Shown here: positions 15,737 to 24,113 of the stretch, one piece after another | How the letters are laid out: each line of letters begins with the position of its first letter | Position numbering within the stretch: the stretch's first letter is position 1 | Source: Mariniphaga sp964398855 | GTDB lineage: Bacteria; Bacteroidota; Bacteroidia; Bacteroidales; Prolixibacteraceae | Direction of reading: 5' to 3' | Assembly (NCBI GenBank): GCA_964398855.1 | Contig: CAYNOQ010000003.1 | Location: forward strand, 1 to 64,000 | Length of the DNA stretch: 64,000 bases | Position numbers and translations under genes: made by a program | Notes under the pieces: generated by a model | Told to the model about the DNA's origin: nothing | Database searches by the model: none | Seen by the model: only the letters and a program-made list of their open reading frames with translations

Positions 15737-18076
15737 ATGAAGACAAAAATCAAAAAATTATTTTTTGTGCTGATTCTTATTATTTCAGGAATAGCCTGTC
15801 AGACGCAAAAAGAAGCGGAGCCGGTTCGCTACACGGATTTTGTGAATCCCATTGTGGGTACCGATTTCCACGGGCACACTTTTCCCGGCGCAACGCTTCC
15901 CGGCGGGATGGTTCAGCTGAGCCCCGATACCGGAACCGAAGGGTGGGACTGGAGTTCAGGCTATCATTACAGCGACAATTCGCTGATCGGATTCAGCCAT
16001 ACGCACCGCAGCGGAATGGGTGCAGGCGACTGGGGCGATGTTTTGCTGATGCCCGCTGTGGGCGAGGTGAAAGTTATTCCCGGAAGCAAGGAAAACCCGG
16101 ATGAAGGTTATCGCTCGCGCTTTTCTCACGGCGAAGAGTACGCTTCACCCGGATATTACACCGTAAAACTGAGGGATTACGATATCAATGCGGAGCTGAC
16201 GCTGACCGAAAGAGCGGGATTTCACCGCTACACCTTTCCGGCATCGGAAGCAGCTCATATTATAGTTGATGCCGGACATGGAATTCGTGAGAATTACCGC
16301 AGAGGCAGCGAAGTGCAGATTGTCAGTGATACGGAAATTGTCGGGCACCGCGCTTCCCACGGTTTTGTGAAACACAAAAACGTCTATTTCTGTGCTCGGT
16401 TCAGCAAACCATTTCGGGCATCCGGAACCTGGAGCGATGAGAATATCAAACCCGGTTCAAAAGAGGATTCCGGACTTTATACCGGTGCTTATGTAGAATA
16501 TACTACCACTGAAAATGAGGTGATTGAAGTGAAAGTGGGCATCTCCTATACCAGTATTGAGCAGGCGCGACTGAATGTGGAAACCGAAATCCCGGGCTGG
16601 AATTTCGACGAAGTGAAAAACCGTGCGAAAGAAAAGTGGAACGCTGTTTTAAGCCGGATTGAAGTGGAGCTTCCCGACAGCTATTCGCCGATAATCAAGC
16701 AGGAAAAAATGAACACTTTCTACACTGCCCTTTATCATTCACTTCTGTTTCCGGCAACTTTCAGCGATGTGGACGGCAAATATGTGGGATTGGACAATCA
16801 GGTGCACACCGCCGACGGATTCACCTATCTGAGCGATTTTTCACTGTGGGATACCCATCGTGCGCAAATGCCGCTGCTTACCCTTGTTGACCCGCAGCGA
16901 AGCCTGAATTCCGTAAAATCCATGCTGGCTCAATATGATCAGGGGGGCTGGCTGCCCACGCCGCAGCAATTTGGAAACAGCTACACCAACGACATGATTG
17001 GCGACCATCCTGTTTCGGCAATTTTAGATGCTTACAGAAAGGGAATTAACGATTTTGATGTGGAAAAAGCTTATGAAGCAGTGAAAAAGAATGCCATGGA
17101 GATTCCGCCGGCAGACCATCCATCGCGGGGCAGACCCGGATTGGAATATTACATGGAATATGGGTATATTCCCTACAATAAGTTGCGGGAATCGGTTTCG
17201 CGGACACTGGAATATGCATACAACGACTGGTGCATGGCTGAATTTGCCCGTGCGCTCGGAAAAACCGAAGATTATGAATATTTTTCAAAAAGAGCAACTT
17301 CCTATAAAAATGTGATTGACATTTCCACAGGATTTGCACGCCCGAAAGACGATAAAGGCGTGTGGCTTTCTCCTTTCAATCCGACCTTTGTAGGGCATGG
17401 CGACGAAAGACACTACACCGAAGCCAACGCATGGCAATATACCTGGTTTGTTCCTCATGATGTTGCGGGATTGATTAAACTGGAAGGCGGCAAAACCCGA
17501 TTTGTCTCCAAATTAGATTCCCTTTTTACCATCAGTTCCGATGTGGAGGAAACAGTTTCGGATATCACCGGAATGATCGGGCAGTATGCCCACGGGAACG
17601 AACCGAGCCACCACACGCTCTATCTGTTTAATTATGCCGGAATGCCGTGGGAAACACAGCGTTTGGCGCGTCAGGTGATTGATGAGCTATATCACGACGG
17701 TCCCGACGGATTGTGCGGAAATGAGGATATGGGACAAATGTCCGCATGGTATGTGCTGAGCGCCATGGGATTTTACCCCGTTGCTCCCGGGCAGAATGTC
17801 TATGTTTTGGGAAGTCCGCTCTTCAGCAAGGCAGTTCTTCATTTGGATAAAAACTTTTACAATGCGGACAAACTGGTTATCGAAACTCAGGGAAATTCGC
17901 AAATAAACAAATATATTCAGTCGGTAGCACTTAATGGGGAAGAACTCAGTCAAACCTGGTTTGACCACAGTGTGATTAACAGTGGCGCAACGCTCACTTT
18001 CAAAATGGGAGAGCAGCCCAATAAAAACTGGGGCATTACTCCCGAAGACGCACCGCCTTCAATGTCAGATAAATAG
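15737..18076 (+). CDS. GH92 alpha-mannosidase lipoprotein
   Basis: A 779-residue GH92 enzyme starting at ATG 15737, which gives a lipoprotein signal (MKTKIKKLFFVL..SGIAC). The upstream TTG at 15701 lies inside the SIS gene and is rejected. Conserved blocks are NPIVGTDFHGHTFPGA, GFSHTHRSGMGAGDWGD, HGNEPSHH (general acid Glu622, codon at 17600) and GNEDMGQMSAWYVLSAMGFYPV. All the catalytic positions I can check are standard, unlike the GH92 at 1497. It should release terminal alpha-linked mannose outside the cytoplasm. It lacks the C-terminal extra domains of the protein at 4064. The gene is embedded between cytoplasmic sugar-phosphate enzymes, showing that hydrolysis and metabolism are coregulated. 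Confidence 0.93.
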   Translation: MKTKIKKLFFVLILIISGIACQTQKEAEPVRYTDFVNPIVGTDFHGHTFPGATLPGGMVQLSPDTGTEGWDWSSGYHYSDNSLIGFSHTHRSGMGAGDWGDVLLMPAVGEVKVIPGSKENPDEGYRSRFSHGEEYASPGYYTVKLRDYDINAELTLTERAGFHRYTFPASEAAHIIVDAGHGIRENYRRGSEVQIVSDTEIVGHRASHGFVKHKNVYFCARFSKPFRASGTWSDENIKPGSKEDSGLYTGAYVEYTTTENEVIEVKVGISYTSIEQARLNVETEIPGWNFDEVKNRAKEKWNAVLSRIEVELPDSYSPIIKQEKMNTFYTALYHSLLFPATFSDVDGKYVGLDNQVHTADGFTYLSDFSLWDTHRAQMPLLTLVDPQRSLNSVKSMLAQYDQGGWLPTPQQFGNSYTNDMIGDHPVSAILDAYRKGINDFDVEKAYEAVKKNAMEIPPADHPSRGRPGLEYYMEYGYIPYNKLRESVSRTLEYAYNDWCMAEFARALGKTEDYEYFSKRATSYKNVIDISTGFARPKDDKGVWLSPFNPTFVGHGDERHYTEANAWQYTWFVPHDVAGLIKLEGGKTRFVSKLDSLFTISSDVEETVSDITGMIGQYAHGNEPSHHTLYLFNYAGMPWETQRLARQVIDELYHDGPDGLCGNEDMGQMSAWYVLSAMGFYPVAPGQNVYVLGSPLFSKAVLHLDKNFYNADKLVIETQGNSQINKYIQSVALNGEELSQTWFDHSVINSGATLTFKMGEQPNKNWGITPEDAPPSMSDK

Positions 18077-18104
18077 TAATTAATATAAATTCTTAAAAAT
18101 AAAA

Positions 18105-20009
18105 ATGGAAAAAGAGAAATTAAAAAAGATATTAGAGGACGTAAACTCTGCAAAAGTTATCGTGGTAGGTGATTTTTGTCTGGATGCCTACTGGTTTATC
18201 GACGAATCGAAAAGTGAAGTTTCCGTGGAAACCGGGCAGTTTACCCGCCCCGTAAGAGTACAGCAATATTCATTGGGCGGCGCCGGAAACGTAACGAACA
18301 ATCTTGCCGCAATGGGTGTAAAGGATGTACGGGCTTTCGGCGTCATCGGAACCGATCCGTTTGGGTTTGAGATGGTGAAAATCATGCAGGAAAACGGAAT
18401 TAATCCCAAAAATCTGATAACTCAGGAAGAGGAGTGGTCAACGCACGTTTACACAAAACCTTATGTGGACAACGTGGAGCAGGGACGTATCGATTTCGGC
18501 AATTTCAATGAACTTTCTCCGGAAACAGCCGACCGGCTTATCGGTTTGCTGGCAGACGAAATACCCGGTATTGATGTGGTTATCATTAACCAACAGGTGA
18601 TGTCGGGAATTCATACGCCCTATTTTCGGAAAAAATTAGTGGAGGTGATTCAGCGTTTTCCTGATAAAATTTTTATAACCGACAGCAGAAATTACAATGA
18701 AGTTTATGACGGCTCCTGGCGGAAAATGAACGATCTGGAAGCTGCCAGACTTATCGGGCTGGAGAAGGAGCACGATGACGTGGTGCTTTATTCGGAAGCG
18801 AAGGAGGCGGCGCTTTCGCTTTACAAAAAGTTTGGAAAACCGCTTTTTGTTACCCGTGGTTCCCGTGGTTCGCTGGTGGTTGACGAAAACGGTGTGTCCG
18901 AGATTCACGGGCTGATGATTTTGGCAAGAGTGGATACGGTGGGCGCCGGCGACAGCTATCTTGCCGGAGCTGCTGCAACTCTTGCAGCCGGGTATTGCCT
19001 GCACACAGCCGCTGAAATCGGCTCCTACGTTGCAGGGGTTACCGTTCAGAAACTCTTTCAGACCGGAACGGCATCTCCCGAAGAGATTATGGAGATTGGT
19101 ACCGACCCCGATTTGATTTACAATGTGGAACTTGCCGAAGATGCAAGACGCGCCAACTTTCTGGATAATACCGAAATTGAAATTATAAAAGAGTGGAGCG
19201 AACCATTGCAGATTAAACACGCGATTTTCGATCACGACGGAACCATTTCAACCCTGCGCGAAGGCTGGGAGCAGATTATGATACCCATGATGATAAAGGC
19301 AATTTTGGGTGATCGCTACCGGGATGCCGATGAATCATTATACCATAAAGTGCACGAGCATGTTGTGGAATTTGTGGATAAAACAACAGGCATTCAGACA
19401 CTTGTGCAAATGCAGGGATTAGTTGAGTTAGTGAAGGAATTTGGACTGGTGCCCGAAGACCGGATTCTTGACGAATTCGGATATAAGGAGATTTACAATC
19501 AGGAGCTGCTGGAAATGGTCAGGGTACGCGAAGCCAAACTGACGCGAGGCGAATTGAGTGTGGAGGATTACACCATGAAAAATGCGGTTCAGCTTCTTGA
19601 AAAGCTGTACAATGCGGGAGTTACCCTTTATCTGGCAAGCGGCACGGACGAGGAAGATGTGAAGAATGAAGCCCGGATTCTGGGTTATGAACACCTGTTT
19701 AAGGGTGGAATTCACGGTGCTGTGGGTGATGTAAATAAAGAGGCAAAAAAGATAGTAATTGACAGGATTCTTGATACCATTGGTGAATCTAACACTTCGC
19801 AGTTGGCAACCTTTGGCGATGGTCCTGTGGAGATTCGCGAAACACGCAAACGGGGAGGTGCAACCATCGGAATTGCCAGCGATGAGATGAAACGCCACAG
19901 CCTGAATGAGAGCAAGCGTTCAAGGCTCATCAAAGCCGGGGCTGACGTAATTGTTCCCGATTTTTCGCAACTGCCCCAACTGCTTAAATTGTTAAATATT
20001 CAAGAATAA
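18105..20009 (+). CDS. HldE-like PfkB kinase fused to a HAD phosphatase
   Basis: A 634-residue two-domain protein. Residues 1-345 are a PfkB/ribokinase-type kinase closest by eye to the kinase half of HldE (VVGDFCLDAYW, GGAGNVTNNLA, DTVGAGDSYLAGAA with catalytic base Asp283). Residues 370-634 are a HAD hydrolase: IFDHDGT (nucleophile Asp376, acid Asp378), LASGTD, a lysine in NKEAKK, and FGDGPVEIRE. In standard HldE the kinase is fused to a nucleotidyltransferase; here a phosphatase takes its place. The two activities would phosphorylate a sugar phosphate and remove one phosphate, as HldA and GmhB do in heptose synthesis, leaving a sugar 1-phosphate. I infer this from architecture and from the GmhA-like gene upstream. 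The next gene starts 3 nt after the stop, so the products are probably partners. Confidence 0.85.
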   Translation: MEKEKLKKILEDVNSAKVIVVGDFCLDAYWFIDESKSEVSVETGQFTRPVRVQQYSLGGAGNVTNNLAAMGVKDVRAFGVIGTDPFGFEMVKIMQENGINPKNLITQEEEWSTHVYTKPYVDNVEQGRIDFGNFNELSPETADRLIGLLADEIPGIDVVIINQQVMSGIHTPYFRKKLVEVIQRFPDKIFITDSRNYNEVYDGSWRKMNDLEAARLIGLEKEHDDVVLYSEAKEAALSLYKKFGKPLFVTRGSRGSLVVDENGVSEIHGLMILARVDTVGAGDSYLAGAAATLAAGYCLHTAAEIGSYVAGVTVQKLFQTGTASPEEIMEIGTDPDLIYNVELAEDARRANFLDNTEIEIIKEWSEPLQIKHAIFDHDGTISTLREGWEQIMIPMMIKAILGDRYRDADESLYHKVHEHVVEFVDKTTGIQTLVQMQGLVELVKEFGLVPEDRILDEFGYKEIYNQELLEMVRVREAKLTRGELSVEDYTMKNAVQLLEKLYNAGVTLYLASGTDEEDVKNEARILGYEHLFKGGIHGAVGDVNKEAKKIVIDRILDTIGESNTSQLATFGDGPVEIRETRKRGGATIGIASDEMKRHSLNESKRSRLIKAGADVIVPDFSQLPQLLKLLNIQE

Positions 20010-20012
20010 CGC

Positions 20013-21122
20013 ATGGCTTATCCAAAATTTGACCGCGATAAACTTGACGTAAAACGGTTGGAAGACCGGAAAAACAAGGTTTACATCGAGCGTGACCATG
20101 TTCCGGTAACTCATTCTCCGCAAAAGCTTTCGGAAAATGGAGCACGGCTGATTGACCAAACCGCCGGGCGCATCAAAACTGCGCACCAAAAGGGAAGTTC
20201 GGTGATGCTGACGTTTGGCGCCCATACCATCAAAAACGGAATGGGTCCAACGCTCATTGCGCTTATTCGTGAAGGCTGGGTTACTCATCTGGCTACAAAC
20301 GGCGCCGGCATCATCCACGACTGGGAGTTTGCATTTCAGGGGAAATCGAGTGAAGATGTGCGCGAAAATGTGAGATTAGGGCAATTTGGAATCTGGGACG
20401 ACACCGGTTTTTACATCAATCTGGCGCTGGTGGTTGGCGCTTTTGAAGGATTGGGATATGGCGAATCGGTGGGAAAAATGGTTCACCGCGAAGGATTAGA
20501 TATTCCCAAAACAGCATTTTTATACAACTTTGCAAGGGAGAAAATGGAGTCGGAACCGTCAAAAGCTGCTGCTGCAATCGACCTTGCCGGAGTGATCAGA
20601 CACTTCAATCTCTCGCCCGGATTTATGGAGATTCCGCATCCCTATAAAGCCTATTCGGTGCAGGGAAACGCATACGCTTTGGGTGTTCCGTTCACCGGGC
20701 ATCCCATGTTTGGGCATGACATTATATATACGCACCCCATGAACCACGGCGCTTCAATCGGACGCGCGGCGGAGACCGATTTTCTCTATTATGCCAAAAG
20801 TGTCAGCAATCTTGAGGACGGAGTTTATATGTCGGTGGGGTCGGCGGTGATGTCGCCCATGATTTTTGAGAAATCGCTCTCCATGTCGCAGAACCTGAAA
20901 ATTCAGGAAAATGACCTGATAAAAAACCACTATATCTTAGTGGTGGATCTGTCTGAATCGGACTGGGACTGGGACAAGGATGGTGAGCCGCCGGCAGATA
21001 ATCCGGCGTATTACATGCGCTATTGTAAGACTTTTTACCGTATGGGCGGCGAAATGCACTATCTGACAGCGGATAACCGTGATTTTCTGCTGGCAATTTA
21101 TCAGAAACTTCAGTGCGGTTAA
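20013..21122 (+). CDS. Deoxyhypusine-synthase-like protein of unknown function
   Basis: A 369-residue protein that resembles the bacterial deoxyhypusine-synthase-like family with a Rossmann NAD-binding fold. Recognisable blocks are TFGAHTIKNGMGPTLIALI (67-85), LATNGAGIIHDWEFAFQG (93-110), GHDIIYTHPMNHGASIG and LEDGVYMSVGSAVMSPMIFEKS. True deoxyhypusine synthases have a catalytic lysine in a SWGK-type motif, which I do not see; the place reads GSAVMSP. Bacteria have no eIF5A, so another NAD-dependent reaction is expected. The gene begins 3 nt after the kinase-phosphatase stop, implying translational coupling and a shared pathway. The family call is moderate and the reaction is unknown. Confidence 0.7.
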   Translation: MAYPKFDRDKLDVKRLEDRKNKVYIERDHVPVTHSPQKLSENGARLIDQTAGRIKTAHQKGSSVMLTFGAHTIKNGMGPTLIALIREGWVTHLATNGAGIIHDWEFAFQGKSSEDVRENVRLGQFGIWDDTGFYINLALVVGAFEGLGYGESVGKMVHREGLDIPKTAFLYNFAREKMESEPSKAAAAIDLAGVIRHFNLSPGFMEIPHPYKAYSVQGNAYALGVPFTGHPMFGHDIIYTHPMNHGASIGRAAETDFLYYAKSVSNLEDGVYMSVGSAVMSPMIFEKSLSMSQNLKIQENDLIKNHYILVVDLSESDWDWDKDGEPPADNPAYYMRYCKTFYRMGGEMHYLTADNRDFLLAIYQKLQCG

Positions 21123-21186
21123 CTGTTTTTAAAACTTTTTAAAAAGATGTAAAAGGCTCTTTTTCAAATTTAAACGAATTCAAAAA

Positions 21187-22458
21187 ATGAAAAAAGAAGA
21201 ACTGGTTCAACTAAAAAACGAAGCCCAAGCTCATCTGGTGAATGAGCTTTTGCCATTTTGGACAACCCGGATGATTGATAAGGAAAACGGGGGCTATCTC
21301 ACTCATTTTGATGAAAATGGAAATGACACCGGCGAAGATGAAAAGTCGCTGATTGCGCAAACCCGCTCTCTTTATACGCTGTCGTCGGCTCACCGCGCCG
21401 GATATGGCAACGGGGAACTTGCCGAAATGGCTGCGCACGGCGTTGATTTTCTGTTAGATAAAATGTGGGATAATGAACATGGCGGCTTTTTCTGGATGGT
21501 GGACAGAAAAGGGAATTTGGAAATCGATAAAAAAATCATTTACGGGCACAGTTTCGCCATCTATTCACTGAGCGAATATACGCTGGCAACCGGCGACCGG
21601 CGGGGCATTGAGTATGCCGAAAAAGTGTTCCGGCTGCTTCAGGAGTATTGCGCAGACACCATGTATGGCGGTTACTGGGAAATGTTTCAGCGCGACTGGA
21701 CGCTGTGCGGACCCGGAAGTCAGGGCGGCGACCGGAAAACGTTGGATGTGCACATGCACCTGATGGAAGCATTTACCACGCTTTACGAAAGCACCGGAAA
21801 AGAGGTGCATCGGCGTAAGTTGCTTGAAATTATTGACCTGCTGCTTAACCGGATTATTCATCCCGAATATAAAACCGGAATTCCGCAGTTTTACAAGGAC
21901 TGGTCTGTTGCGCCGCAGATTAAATTTGACATTATCTGGGGCTGGGACCGGTTTTCGGAAGATGGGCAAAAAGGAAATGCAACCGACAACACCTGCTATG
22001 GGCACAACGCCGAATTTGCCTGGCTATTGAACCATGCGCTGGAAATTCTGAAAGTTAGCCCCGAAGAATATTCCGGTTTGTTTCGTATCATCTATGATCA
22101 CACCATTGATAATGGCATTGATTACGAATATGGTGGTGTTTTCGTGGAGGGACCCCATTCCGGCGGTGTTTATGATCGTGAAAAAGAGTTCTGGCAACAG
22201 GCAGAAGTTTTAATCGGATTGCTTGATGCCGTCATTTTGTTAGGTGACGAAAAGTATTTTGATGCCTATAAAAATGTGCATCGTTTTGTTTTTGATAAAG
22301 TGATTAACAAGGGGGTCGGGGAGTGGTATCCGCTGCTCACCCGAAAAGGGGAACCCATCTGGACACATATGAGCCACTCCTGGAAAATCAATTATCACAC
22401 TGTGAGAGCTATGGTGCAAAGCATCAGTCGGTTAGAACAGATAATCGATAGTCAGTAA
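21187..22458 (+). CDS. AGE-superfamily epimerase, cellobiose/mannose 2-epimerase-like
   Basis: A 423-residue (alpha/alpha)6-barrel epimerase of the N-acylglucosamine 2-epimerase superfamily. Blocks typical of the cellobiose 2-epimerase branch are visible: KTLDVHMHLMEAFTTLYEST (near 180), GHNAEFAWLL (near 275), KEFWQQAEVLIG (near 335) and MSHSWKINYHTVRAM near the end, including the catalytic histidines. Enzymes of this branch invert C2 at the reducing end of cellobiose or mannobiose, and some Bacteroidota members interconvert free mannose and glucose. Next to GH92 mannosidases and a ROK kinase, a mannose to glucose step is the attractive reading. It is cytoplasmic, with no signal peptide. Gaps are 64 nt upstream and 25 nt downstream. 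Confidence 0.86.
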   Translation: MKKEELVQLKNEAQAHLVNELLPFWTTRMIDKENGGYLTHFDENGNDTGEDEKSLIAQTRSLYTLSSAHRAGYGNGELAEMAAHGVDFLLDKMWDNEHGGFFWMVDRKGNLEIDKKIIYGHSFAIYSLSEYTLATGDRRGIEYAEKVFRLLQEYCADTMYGGYWEMFQRDWTLCGPGSQGGDRKTLDVHMHLMEAFTTLYESTGKEVHRRKLLEIIDLLLNRIIHPEYKTGIPQFYKDWSVAPQIKFDIIWGWDRFSEDGQKGNATDNTCYGHNAEFAWLLNHALEILKVSPEEYSGLFRIIYDHTIDNGIDYEYGGVFVEGPHSGGVYDREKEFWQQAEVLIGLLDAVILLGDEKYFDAYKNVHRFVFDKVINKGVGEWYPLLTRKGEPIWTHMSHSWKINYHTVRAMVQSISRLEQIIDSQ

Positions 22459-22483
22459 AAAATAACCAATAAAATCAGAATCA

Positions 22484-24094
22484 ATGAGTATTTCATTGCA
22501 CGGACTTGACTGGATAGTAGGTATTACGGTACTGTTGGGCAGTTTGGGTGTCGGGCTTTATATGGCATACAGCCGCAGAGCAGGCAAAGACAGTTCCAAT
22601 TTTTTCCTTGGCGGAAGAGCAATAAAATGGCCCGTTATCGGCGCTTCGCTTTTTGCAACCAATATCGGAGCAGAACATCTGGTGGGGCTTTCGGGTGATG
22701 CCTACCGTTACGGGCTTTCTGCCGGAACGGTGGAACTGACCACTGCCATTACACTTGGTTTTGCATGTGCCATTCTGTTTCCGCACTATATCAAAAACAA
22801 GATTTTTACGATTCCCGAATTTTTGGAAATTCGTTACAACCGAAAAGCACGTATTTTCTTTTCCGGGTTGATGCTGGTGATTAGCATAATGACCAAATTA
22901 GCTTTCACGCTTTTTGCCGGGGCACTGGTGCTGAACAGCCTGATGGGCTGGAGCGTGATGACCACCGTTTTTTATATCGGAATTGTTGTGGCGCTGTTCA
23001 CCATCATCGGCGGTTTTACCGCGGTAGCTTACACAGATGCCATTCAGACCATAATTATGATTGTGGGCTGTTCCATCATGCTTTTTATCGGTCTCGATAA
23101 AGTGGGTGGCTGGAGCGGTCTGATGGAAAAAGTTCCTGAAGCGATGACAATTATGAAGCCGGTGGAAGACCCGGTTTATCCTTTCTGGGGAATTCTTGCC
23201 ACCGCTTTTTATGCCGGAATTTTTTACTGGGGCATTGATCAGGTGAACGTTCAGCGGGCGCTGGCAGCGCCAAACCTGCATCAGGCAAGGTGGGGAGCCA
23301 TGTTTGCAACTTTGCTCAAACTGTTCCCCATTTTCATTTTTGCTCTGCCCGGAGTAATCGCCTTTGCCCTTTTCCCCGGCATGGAAGGCGACGAAACCAA
23401 GCAAACTTTCATTGTACTGCTGAATCAGCTTCTGCCAACGGGCGTGCGTGGACTTGTGCTGGCATCCCTGCTTGCGGCGCTAATTTCTTCATTGATAGCG
23501 GTTCTAAACTCGGTTTCTACGCTGGTTGTGCGCGATTTTGTGGTGGAAATACGTCCCAAAACATCAGAAAAAAGACAGGTTTTTATCGGCAGAATAGTGA
23601 TTTTTGTGGTTATTCTTTTGGGTATCGGTGCGGCTTATCTGGTTTATAAAAACGATGAAGGACTGTATAAATATCTGCAAACCATTTCAGCCTATCTGGT
23701 TATTCCGGTTTTTCCGGCTATTTTCTTCGGAATTGTAAGCAAAAAGGTAACATTTAAGGGAGCTGTTGCCTCGGTTGTGGTTGGCGTAATTTTAGCAACA
23801 ATCTTCGTGGTTGACCAGTTTATGGGAGCCGAAACCGGAAAAGCCGTTTTCCCGTTTCTGCATTATAAATACACGCTGAATTTCGGGTTTCGTGGCTTGT
23901 GGGCTGAAATTCTCATCACGGGAGTTCTGTTTATAGTTTCGGCATTCACACCCAAAACAGCTCCGGAAAAATTAGCAAAAACAACAATCAACTATTCCGG
24001 CGGAATTGCAAAATTTGAAGGCTGGTCTGACTGGCGGCTGCACATTGGCGTGCTCTCGGCAGTTACAATTTTGATAATTATCTGGTTAAGTTAA
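22484..24094 (+). CDS. SSS-family sodium:sugar symporter, SGLT-like
   Basis: A 536-residue inner-membrane protein of the solute:sodium symporter family with about fourteen helices. The FFLGGRAIKWPVIGASLFATNIGAEHLVGLSGDAY block (residues 40-75) is close to the vSGLT-type sugar symporters. ITDAIQT-like AYTDAIQTIIM near 187 and ALISSLIAVLNSVSTL near 325 are further family marks. It should import a hexose or small glycoside with sodium. Its place between an AGE-type epimerase and a phosphoesterase in the mannoside operon suggests mannose or a mannooligosaccharide. Together with the MFS permease at 9723 it gives the locus two distinct uptake routes. Confidence 0.9.
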   Translation: MSISLHGLDWIVGITVLLGSLGVGLYMAYSRRAGKDSSNFFLGGRAIKWPVIGASLFATNIGAEHLVGLSGDAYRYGLSAGTVELTTAITLGFACAILFPHYIKNKIFTIPEFLEIRYNRKARIFFSGLMLVISIMTKLAFTLFAGALVLNSLMGWSVMTTVFYIGIVVALFTIIGGFTAVAYTDAIQTIIMIVGCSIMLFIGLDKVGGWSGLMEKVPEAMTIMKPVEDPVYPFWGILATAFYAGIFYWGIDQVNVQRALAAPNLHQARWGAMFATLLKLFPIFIFALPGVIAFALFPGMEGDETKQTFIVLLNQLLPTGVRGLVLASLLAALISSLIAVLNSVSTLVVRDFVVEIRPKTSEKRQVFIGRIVIFVVILLGIGAAYLVYKNDEGLYKYLQTISAYLVIPVFPAIFFGIVSKKVTFKGAVASVVVGVILATIFVVDQFMGAETGKAVFPFLHYKYTLNFGFRGLWAEILITGVLFIVSAFTPKTAPEKLAKTTINYSGGIAKFEGWSDWRLHIGVLSAVTILIIIWLS

Positions 24095-24113
24095 AGAGTA
24101 AATATTTAAAATT

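Noticed and set aside
21187..22458. N-acetylglucosamine 2-epimerase for sialic acid breakdown
   Set aside because: Its motifs fit the cellobiose/mannose 2-epimerase branch and it lies in the mannosidase operon, not with the aldolase.
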